Assembly: GCA_050015275.1 (NCBI GenBank)
Contig: JBEKBS010000035.1
Coordinates: 1 to 19,762, forward strand
Reading direction: 5' to 3'
Length of the DNA stretch: 19,762 nucleotides
Origin: DATKJS01 sp050015275
GTDB lineage: Bacteria > Acidobacteriota > Aminicenantia > Aminicenantales > Saccharicenantaceae
The translations under genes and the position numbers were made by a program. A model generated the notes under the pieces. That model did not search any database. It was not told the origin of the DNA and was given only the letters and a program-made list of their open reading frames with translations. Below, piece by piece: positions 13,779-19,762 of the stretch (its first letter is position 1; each line of letters begins with the position of its first letter).

Positions 13779-15368
13779 TCAATGACCCTTTAGCGAGAGC
13801 TTGAGGTCTTGGATCTGGGCCTCCGACATGCCCTTCATATCAACATGAACCTCCCGCCCCGATATCCGTAAACTTATCTTCGGGTTCTCAACGCCCGCCC
13901 GGCAGGCCATCACGATCTGGGTATTCATCGCCGGATTGGACGTTACCCAATAGTCGAGCGTGCTTCGGCGGCCGACCTCTTCTAAGCGGGGATCTTGAGG
14001 CCCTTTCATCCACGCGGGCATCAGGACCAATGCGTCGAGCGGCCCGGCCCGATCCTGAAACAGGCGAGGGGCGTTGAGTCCCATCAAGTCGACGGTGAAA
14101 CGCCGCCCGAAATATTTGACCGCCCCCGCGTCAATCGTCCCGATCCGGGCGCCACCCGCAAAAGCAGCATCGATGTCCCGGCCGAGCGCCACCTGAACCT
14201 CATTGATATTTCGGCAATCATTGGCGAACTTCGCGCTCCAACCGATATTCCCGAGAATTAAAAAGAAGGCCATCGCAAAAACAGAAATCCCGACAAGGCC
14301 GCTGGCCAGGACTTTTCCACGGAAGCCGTGGATTTGGTTCCACAAGAACATGACGACGGCCCAGACTCCGGCCATAAGAGGGACCCAGAAAAGAGGGATG
14401 GCCGGCAACAAGTACCGGATCCAATAGAACGCCCGCGGATCCGAGGGCGGACTGATCATGGCCTGTCCCAGGGTGTAGAGGACCGCCGAGAAGAAGATAA
14501 CGCAGAACCATCGTCTTTCCGGTTTTCTAAAGAAAGCCAGCCCGATCAGCCCAAGCCAGGCCATCCCGCCGGCAAGAGGGGCATCCGCCGTGATCATCTT
14601 GAAAGCGCTCCGAACCCTTTCCAGAAGGGGAAAATGGGCAAAGAGCCCTGATTTGAGATAAAACGTGGCCGGAAAAGGGCGGGCGTCGACGATGAGGTCC
14701 CAGCCGATAAACAAGGAGGCGGCCACAACCACCGGTCCCACGAACTGCATGAGGTCCTTCCAGCTCGTTTTTTTTTTAAGAATCTGGAGGACCATCTCTC
14801 CCGTGAGCACGGCACTCACAAGCCCGAATTCGGGCCTCGCCAACCCGGCAAGCCCCAGCAGGATGCCGGTGATCAAATACCTCTTCTCGATATATTGCGC
14901 AAAACCCAGGAGGCAGAGGGAATATCCTAGGGCTATTTCCATCCCGCTGAGCGAGGCCACGATCAGGGCCGGAGAGAGCCCGATGATCAAGCCCCCGATG
15001 GTCGAGACGACATCGGGCAGGCGGAATTTTTTCAATATCCGGAAACATGTCCAGGCCGCCAGGCTGTGCAGGGCCATTCCCGTCATCTTGGCGACAAGCA
15101 CGATAAGGCTCGTCTTTTTGAAAACAAGGTGGATCAGCCCCAGCAGATATGCCCAGAGCGGCGATGTGGAACCCGTCGCCGGGATCCCTTCATTATAAGC
15201 CAGATAGCCGGAGGTGGAGATGGAACGGCCATAGACCATATGGATCCAAGCGTCGTCAAGCGGGAACCCGTTCAGGCCATGTGGACCGCTGGTCGTAAGG
15301 ACCAGGGCCGCAAGGGCTAAGGTCAGCACGATGACAAGCGACCCATTCTTCATGAACCTCTTCCCCAT
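13779..15368 (-). CDS. GT-C-like polytopic membrane protein, possible glycosyltransferase
   Basis: The product is 529 residues with about ten to twelve hydrophobic segments followed by a soluble C-terminal domain. Near the N-terminus, just after the first helix, comes PLDDAWIHMVYGRSI (residues 36-50), whose acidic pair (Asp38, Asp39) occupies the position of the catalytic aspartate loop of GT-C enzymes such as ArnT and GT39 family members. STSPLWAYLLGL follows, a common feature of that fold. These enzymes move sugars from polyprenyl-phosphate carriers on the outer face of the membrane. The substrate is unknown and catalysis is an inference. Start 15368 is used; ATG 15353 is a close alternative. 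The gene looks more A/T-rich than its neighbours and contains a run of ten A on its coding strand. Confidence 0.72.
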   Translation of the reverse strand: MGKRFMKNGSLVIVLTLALAALVLTTSGPHGLNGFPLDDAWIHMVYGRSISTSGYLAYNEGIPATGSTSPLWAYLLGLIHLVFKKTSLIVLVAKMTGMALHSLAAWTCFRILKKFRLPDVVSTIGGLIIGLSPALIVASLSGMEIALGYSLCLLGFAQYIEKRYLITGILLGLAGLARPEFGLVSAVLTGEMVLQILKKKTSWKDLMQFVGPVVVAASLFIGWDLIVDARPFPATFYLKSGLFAHFPLLERVRSAFKMITADAPLAGGMAWLGLIGLAFFRKPERRWFCVIFFSAVLYTLGQAMISPPSDPRAFYWIRYLLPAIPLFWVPLMAGVWAVVMFLWNQIHGFRGKVLASGLVGISVFAMAFFLILGNIGWSAKFANDCRNINEVQVALGRDIDAAFAGGARIGTIDAGAVKYFGRRFTVDLMGLNAPRLFQDRAGPLDALVLMPAWMKGPQDPRLEEVGRRSTLDYWVTSNPAMNTQIVMACRAGVENPKISLRISGREVHVDMKGMSEAQIQDLKLSLKGH

Positions 15369-15478
15369 TTCAGCTTGCCAGAAGGCGTTCGAGCCATTGC
15401 CACAGGGCGCATAGAATCGCGCGGGTTGTATCCGGAGCGGGGGCGCCTCCGTCTGTCCTCCGGCGTCGTTCCTGCCCC

Positions 15479-15508
15479 AGTATAATGAAAGGCCGCCGGA
15501 AAAATCAA
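15479..15508 (-). promoter_or_regulatory. Promoter region of the divergent GT-C/YfhO genes
   Basis: On the minus strand TTGATT (15508-15503, 4 of 6 matches) precedes TATACT (15484-15479, 5 of 6) by 18 bases, pointing to the GT-C-like gene with a leader of about 100 bases. On the plus strand the same spot contains a perfect TATAAT (15481-15486) that could serve yfhO, though no -35 box is evident there. The two elements overlap on one near-palindromic AGTATAAT. The 180-base gap shows no other clear structure. Confidence 0.42.
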
Positions 15509-15548
15509 AGGTTGAGAAAAACGCGGATTTCTGATAGAAATTCCCTCA

Positions 15549-17894
15549 GTGCTGTCGGATCGAACAACGCCCGCTCCGGACAAGAAAAAGGACCTGCTTT
15601 TCTTTTCCCTTTTTCTCCTCCTGTTCTTGATCACATTCCGGGAATTTTTTTTCACCGGCCGCGTTTTTTTCGAGCGGGACACGTCCGTCGTCGAGGTTCC
15701 GGCCCGCCGGCTGACCGCAAGCCTGCTTAGGGAGGGGAACTTTGCCCTTTGGACGGACGCCTATGGAAACGGTCAGCCTTTCCTGGCCAATCCAAAAAGC
15801 GCCGTTCTGTACCCGGCGACACTTCTTTATCTCATTCTCCCCCTTTTCACAGCGTTCAAGCTCTACTATTTAATTCATGCCCTCCTCGGATGGATCGGGC
15901 TTTACTATCTCTGCAGATCCTATGGCGTTTCAGAAAAGGCCGCTTTTCTGGGCGCGAGCCTGTTTTCCTTCAGCGGTATGTATCTGTCCTCGTTCGAATT
16001 TTACAACCATATCGCGGCCTTGGCCTGGATGCCGTGGATCCTTCTCATCCTCAACCGGGACCCGAGGCCCGGGCGCTTGCGGGTCGTTGCTCTTTCCCTT
16101 CTCTGGGCCCTGTTGATCCTGGCCGGCTCCCCGGAGGTCATCGTCCTCGCCGCGCTTCTCGCGGCGGCCCAGGCTTTCCTGAAGCCGAAGGATTGGAAGA
16201 AGCGGCTCGCGGCGGCCGCTCTTCCCTTCGGGTTGGCCTGTCTCCTCACGGCCGCCCAGCTCGCCCCGGCGTTCACGATGATGGCCCAAACCGAAAGAAA
16301 GGCCCAGTCCGTGATCTGGCCGCTCGAGCTCCTCCAGCTGCCCAACCTGGCCCTGCCGGATGTCCTCGGGAACGACCGGGAGCCCGGACACCACGATTTC
16401 TGGGGCTGGCACCTTTTCGACAGGCATTTCCCCCTCTATTACAGCCTCTACATGGGCTTAGGCGCCCTCCTTCTGTTCCTTTTCGGCGCGAGGAGGCCCT
16501 GGGACCGGAGGCGGAAGGTCCTTCTCAGCGCCGGCGGCATCTTCTTCCTTCTGGCCTGCGGGCGCTATTCGCCCTTTTTCTTTCTCTACCGGATCACACC
16601 GTTCGTGTCATCCATCAGGTATCCCGTCAAGTTTTTCCTCGGCTCCGTTTTCTGTCTATCCGTCCTGGCCGCCCTCGGGCTTGACGACGCGACGGCCGGC
16701 CGGGCCCCGGGAAGGAGGTCCGTCCGCTTCCTGGCCGCCGCCTCCGGACTGGCTCTCGCCCTTTTCCTTGCGTTCAAGGGGCGCGCCCTCTCCTTCATCA
16801 ACGCCCTCCTCCTCATCGACAAGGACTCCTCCTTGCGTGAGTTGGGACGGTCCATCGCGACGGGGCTCGTTTTCCTGGCCGTCTATGCCCTCATCTTTCT
16901 TTTCCTCTCCAAGGCCAGGGCCCGGGGACCGGCCCTTGGCTGGGCGCTCATCGCCCTGGCCGTCCTCGACCCCGCCAGCCACAACCACGGGATCAACCCG
17001 ACAGTCCCGGCCTCCTTTTTCGACAGGCCGCCGCTCATGGACGACCTGAAGCCTCCCATGACCGTGTACAGAGGCGAGGACTTCTTCCTCGACCGCCGGG
17101 AAAAAAGCGCCAGCAACATCAGCTTCCTCACCTACTATCGCGGGACCCTCTACCCCCCCAGCGCCATGGGCGATGGCGTCAAGTATGTGTTCGAACCCGA
17201 CTTCTATGGAGCGTATCCCACGCGCTATTCCGATCTGGTCCGGCAGGTCAAGCGTCTCCCCCCCCAAAAACAGCTGAAGGTCCTTCAATACCTTGGCTGC
17301 AACTATTTTATCAGCGATAGCCCGATATTTTCCCAGGAAACGGCCCGGCGTCTCGTCGTCGAAGGTTTTCCTTTTTATATCGAGAGCATCACCGGCAGGC
17401 CGGCGGCGCCTTATATCGTCTACTCGGCCCGACGCGCAGCGACAATGGAGGAGAGGTTGAACATATTCATGGGCAACGGGTTCGACCCGTACCACGAGGC
17501 TGTCACGGAGAAGGCCATCGTGCTGTCGGGAACGGACGGGGCGCCAACTGACCGCGAGGCCAAGCCCTCTGAGATCTCGGTCAGGAGAGAAATCCAGGGG
17601 CGGGGCTGGTATGCCGCGAACTTGCCCCGTCAGGGGATCGCCGTCTTCCCCGGCAACTATGCCCGCGGCTGGCGGGCCTGGGTCGACGGCAGGAAAGCAG
17701 ACGTCTTCGAGGCCAACCTCTTCTCCAAGGGCGTCGTGGTGCCCGCCGGAGAGCACGAGGTCGTTTTGCGTTATCTTCCCGGAAGTTTCATCTGGGGGGC
17801 CGCGGTTAGCCTGGCAACGATGATATTTTTGCTGGCCGGCGCGCTGATCGCGGGTTTCCGTCTCAGAAAAAGGGCCCGCCCCGCATCCTCTTGA
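15549..17894 (+). CDS. YfhO-family polytopic membrane protein
   Basis: The product is 781 residues with about twelve hydrophobic helices over residues 18-465 and a large extracytoplasmic C-terminal part ending in one more helix. The N-terminal loop FFTGRVFFERDTSVVEVPAR leads to FALWTDAYGNGQPFLANPKS (about residues 65-84). That region is characteristic of YfhO proteins, GT-C-fold membrane proteins linked in Bacillus and Listeria to glycosylation of wall or membrane polymers. The C-terminal block NYARGWRAWVDGRKADVFEA and the final E-V-V-L-R-Y-L-P-G before the last helix are also typical. The start is GTG 15549; no ATG is available before the upstream in-frame stop. A T8 run lies at 15645-15652. 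The stop overlaps the convergent DUF362 gene by 32 bases. Confidence 0.86.
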   Translation: MLSDRTTPAPDKKKDLLFFSLFLLLFLITFREFFFTGRVFFERDTSVVEVPARRLTASLLREGNFALWTDAYGNGQPFLANPKSAVLYPATLLYLILPLFTAFKLYYLIHALLGWIGLYYLCRSYGVSEKAAFLGASLFSFSGMYLSSFEFYNHIAALAWMPWILLILNRDPRPGRLRVVALSLLWALLILAGSPEVIVLAALLAAAQAFLKPKDWKKRLAAAALPFGLACLLTAAQLAPAFTMMAQTERKAQSVIWPLELLQLPNLALPDVLGNDREPGHHDFWGWHLFDRHFPLYYSLYMGLGALLLFLFGARRPWDRRRKVLLSAGGIFFLLACGRYSPFFFLYRITPFVSSIRYPVKFFLGSVFCLSVLAALGLDDATAGRAPGRRSVRFLAAASGLALALFLAFKGRALSFINALLLIDKDSSLRELGRSIATGLVFLAVYALIFLFLSKARARGPALGWALIALAVLDPASHNHGINPTVPASFFDRPPLMDDLKPPMTVYRGEDFFLDRREKSASNISFLTYYRGTLYPPSAMGDGVKYVFEPDFYGAYPTRYSDLVRQVKRLPPQKQLKVLQYLGCNYFISDSPIFSQETARRLVVEGFPFYIESITGRPAAPYIVYSARRAATMEERLNIFMGNGFDPYHEAVTEKAIVLSGTDGAPTDREAKPSEISVRREIQGRGWYAANLPRQGIAVFPGNYARGWRAWVDGRKADVFEANLFSKGVVVPAGEHEVVLRYLPGSFIWGAAVSLATMIFLLAGALIAGFRLRKRARPASS

Positions 17895-18834
17895 AGTCCT
17901 CCAGGCAATCGAATTGTGTCGCGAATCTCTTGGGGTTTTCCCCCCGGAAAACGACGTCTTCCGGCCTGAGCCCGGGAAGGAACCGACCGGCCTGGCCGAG
18001 ATACGGGATCTTTCGCGGGTCGAACCCCATGATGCGAGCGGCCGTCGCGTCGGCAGCCAGGGAGAACGGACTGAGGATCAGAGAACCGACCGGCCTGGCC
18101 TTCCCCATGATCGGGCCATCCCCCTCCATCCCGATGACGCCGTCGATGACGTTGTAGTGGACCTTGACGGTTCTGGCCAGGTCCAGGATAGACTGCTCGA
18201 TCCCCCTGAAGTGGAGCAAGTTCTTTGGCCAGCCATAGTAGATCCCCGGCAGGACGCCGAAAAGGTTCTTCAGGCAGAGCGTGACCCCCGCCCAGTGATG
18301 CGTTTTCATCTTGGGCAGGCTGATCAAGACGTCGGCGTCGGACACCGGCCGGGCCAAATAGAACGCCGGAAGACCGGTCAGGACGCCTCTGTTCGGGGTC
18401 GCGACGGCGTCGCCGTGGTTGAGGTCCATGCATCTCACCCTCTTGTCCAGGATGGAGCTCAGCTTCGGGTTGAGGACCGAGAACCAGGGGTCCCGCCGGT
18501 GCCCGGAGGCTTCGCCGACGACGACTTCCGCCGCGCCCAGGCGCAGGCAGGCGTGGGCGACATGGGCGATGACGGCGGGATGGGTGTTGATCGGTCTCTC
18601 CGGATGCGTTTCCACGAAGTTCGGCTTGAGCAGGACCTTCTTTCCTCTAAGGACAAGCCCATCGCCGGTCATGACGGCGGCGATCTCCTTTTCGAGATCC
18701 CGGCCGTAGTCGGGCATGGGGAGCATGGTCACAGGGCATGGGGCCGGGGTCAGTTGGCCGCCGCGGGCGAGGCTCCCGAATGCCGTGGCATTTGCCAGGA
18801 CGGCCGCTCCCTTCAAGAACTCGCGTCTTTTCAT
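17863..18834 (-). CDS. DUF362 domain-containing protein with Tat signal
   Basis: The 323-residue product starts with a twin-arginine export signal (MKRREFLKGAAVLANATAFG; Arg3-Arg4-Glu-Phe-Leu-Lys), which suggests that a folded, often cofactor-bearing protein is moved across the inner membrane. The mature part has the DUF362 signatures: VLLKPNFVE (about residues 67-75), LPKMKTHHWAGVTLCLKNLF (about 172-191), VIDGVIGMEGDGP (about 229-241) and ADATAARIMGFDP (about 264-276). The biochemical function of these stand-alone DUF362 proteins is not established. No CxxCxxC iron-sulfur motif is visible, unlike some DUF362 proteins that carry a ferredoxin domain. Its ATG overlaps the stop of the upstream cyclase-like gene (ATGA), so the two are translationally coupled. 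Confidence 0.88.
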   Translation of the reverse strand: MKRREFLKGAAVLANATAFGSLARGGQLTPAPCPVTMLPMPDYGRDLEKEIAAVMTGDGLVLRGKKVLLKPNFVETHPERPINTHPAVIAHVAHACLRLGAAEVVVGEASGHRRDPWFSVLNPKLSSILDKRVRCMDLNHGDAVATPNRGVLTGLPAFYLARPVSDADVLISLPKMKTHHWAGVTLCLKNLFGVLPGIYYGWPKNLLHFRGIEQSILDLARTVKVHYNVIDGVIGMEGDGPIMGKARPVGSLILSPFSLAADATAARIMGFDPRKIPYLGQAGRFLPGLRPEDVVFRGENPKRFATQFDCLEDFKRMRGGPFF

Positions 18835-19694
18835 GCGACGAAGACCTTCCGGCCGGACAGGGCTATCAGTCCAACGGCGAGATGGGCTGCGTTGAGCGTG
18901 TCCTCAGGCAGGGAACTCAAGAGGCTGAAAAGCCTCATCTTCAGCCGGGCGACATCCCTCCCGTAGGTTTCGAGTCCCATGGCCGCCCAGGCGAGCCCGC
19001 ACGGAGAGTCGATCTTTTCCTGGTTTTTATCGAGAAGATCCAGGCTGGCCCGGACCTTGTCGACGTCGACTTGGCCATGGAGAGCGATGAGGGCAAGGCC
19101 GGTCGTGTCCCAAAAGGGAAGGAGTTCTCGATCGTTCAGGCCCGGGTTTCCGTAATTCCAGCCGCCGGACAGGATCTCCCGGTCGAGGAGAAAGGCCCTG
19201 CCCTCCGTGGCCCTGGGATGCCCGCCGAGACCGCAAACGTTGAGGGCGACAAGCGACCAGGCCGTCGGTTCCACCCAGCCGAACGTGCCTGGCACCCACG
19301 GCCAGCCGGTCAGCAAGTTGTTTTGCCTGACCCTGGGGTCATTTGGGATCGTCACGGACTTCAGAGAAACGACGAAGCCGAGGGCGCGGTCGCGGGCGTC
19401 CTTCAGACCGAATTTATGAAAGACGACGGCCGCGAGGGCCGTCAGCCATAGCCCCTGATCGCGATGGACAGGATTGATGGCGATGGAGCCGTCAGAGTTC
19501 TGGAGCTTCGTCGCCCAGGTGAGCAAAGGGTTCGATATTTCAGCAGGAGCACTGGAGACCGAGAGCGCGAGAAGCGCCTGGAGCGCCGGCTCCGCGGAAG
19601 GCCCGCCGCCTTTATAGTAAGGGACGCCGCCTCCGGCGAGGGAAAGGGAACTCAGCCGTTTGATGAGAGCGGCATTTTCAGGCGCGGCTGTCAT
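18831..19694 (-). CDS. Prenyltransferase/squalene-cyclase-like alpha/alpha-toroid protein
   Basis: The protein is 287 residues from ATG 19694; an in-frame GTG at 19712 would add six residues but lies across a TATAAT. Repeated alpha-helical units carry the aromatic, glycine-rich pattern of squalene-cyclase and prenyltransferase beta-subunit barrels. Examples are QNSDGSIAINPVHRDQGLWL, TFGWVEPTAWSLVALNVCGL and SGGWNYGNPG followed by WDTTGLALIALHG. It is less than half the length of squalene-hopene cyclase, and the catalytic D-x-D-D motif is not present, so I do not call it a terpene cyclase. No signal peptide is seen. It may be a binding or partner protein for the coupled Tat-exported DUF362 protein. 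AGGAAA before the ATG is a plausible ribosome site. Confidence 0.8.
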   Translation of the reverse strand: MTAAPENAALIKRLSSLSLAGGGVPYYKGGGPSAEPALQALLALSVSSAPAEISNPLLTWATKLQNSDGSIAINPVHRDQGLWLTALAAVVFHKFGLKDARDRALGFVVSLKSVTIPNDPRVRQNNLLTGWPWVPGTFGWVEPTAWSLVALNVCGLGGHPRATEGRAFLLDREILSGGWNYGNPGLNDRELLPFWDTTGLALIALHGQVDVDKVRASLDLLDKNQEKIDSPCGLAWAAMGLETYGRDVARLKMRLFSLLSSLPEDTLNAAHLAVGLIALSGRKVFVA

Positions 19695-19702
19695 TCGTTT
19701 CC

Positions 19703-19708
19703 TATTAT
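19703..19708 (-). promoter_or_regulatory. Possible -10 box for the cyclase-like/DUF362 pair
   Basis: A perfect TATAAT on the minus strand (19708-19703) ends eight bases before ATG 19694. No convincing -35 box is seen 16-18 bases upstream. If used, the transcript would begin almost at the start codon. Because the GTG at 19712 overlaps this box, it also argues for the ATG start. Confidence 0.35.
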
Positions 19709-19762
19709 ACACGTGATTCCCGGGGCACGATACGAAATCGAGAATTTTCGTTCATGTCCGGG

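Noticed and set aside
16656..17756. 366-codon minus-strand frame inside yfhO
   Set aside because: No hydrophobic or domain pattern, whereas the plus-strand YfhO reading is complete and well formed.
17914..18966. 350-codon plus-strand frame opposite the DUF362 gene
   Set aside because: Antisense shadow; the minus strand has a Tat signal and all DUF362 motifs.
18831..19694. Call as squalene-hopene cyclase
   Set aside because: The protein is far too short and lacks the D-x-D-D catalytic motif; only the fold-level resemblance is supported.

Overview
This is a high-GC, gene-dense chromosomal stretch from a bacterium. A sedoheptulose-7-phosphate isomerase of the GmhA type suggests a Gram-negative-type envelope with heptose-containing lipopolysaccharide. 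YfhO-type and GT-C membrane proteins, a Tat-exported DUF362 protein and several exported proteins of unknown function remind me of Acidobacteriota or the related Aminicenantota (OP8). That placement is an impression from gene style, not a phylogenetic result. I see no tRNA, rRNA, insertion sequence, phage gene, integron or CRISPR array.

Layout. Positions 1-1091 hold the tail of a periplasmic substrate-binding protein and its FecCD-type permease (iron or cobalamin uptake). Positions 1137-1824 hold a DUF948-like/YtxH membrane-anchored coiled-coil pair. Then come an exported M20 amidohydrolase (1939-3267), the DNA-uptake channel ComEC (to 5666) and a small secreted coiled-coil protein (5710-6336). 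A minus-strand exported beta-rich protein (6349-7209) is divergent from ribonuclease PH (7351-8142). A flotillin (8321-9733) and an unusual 792-residue fusion (9765-12143) form a plus-strand pair. In the fusion, a complete class I aminotransferase is joined to a P-loop module resembling HPr kinase/PEP carboxykinase. A probable decayed gene end follows (12152-12400).

The last third looks devoted to the cell envelope. On the minus strand are gmhA, a PlsC-type acyltransferase and a GT-C-like membrane protein, facing a divergent YfhO-family membrane protein. At the right edge, a squalene-cyclase-like alpha/alpha-toroid protein and a Tat-exported DUF362 protein are translationally coupled and convergent with yfhO.

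Regulation. Promoter-like elements of the standard sigma-70 type can be read in most of the larger gaps. At several of them the -10 box lies so close to the start codon that the mRNA would have almost no leader, and those starts mostly lack a clear Shine-Dalgarno sequence. Genes with a long leader, such as the flotillin, have a strong one. The most unusual item is the aminotransferase/P-loop fusion, which has a non-canonical Walker A and a five-cysteine cluster.
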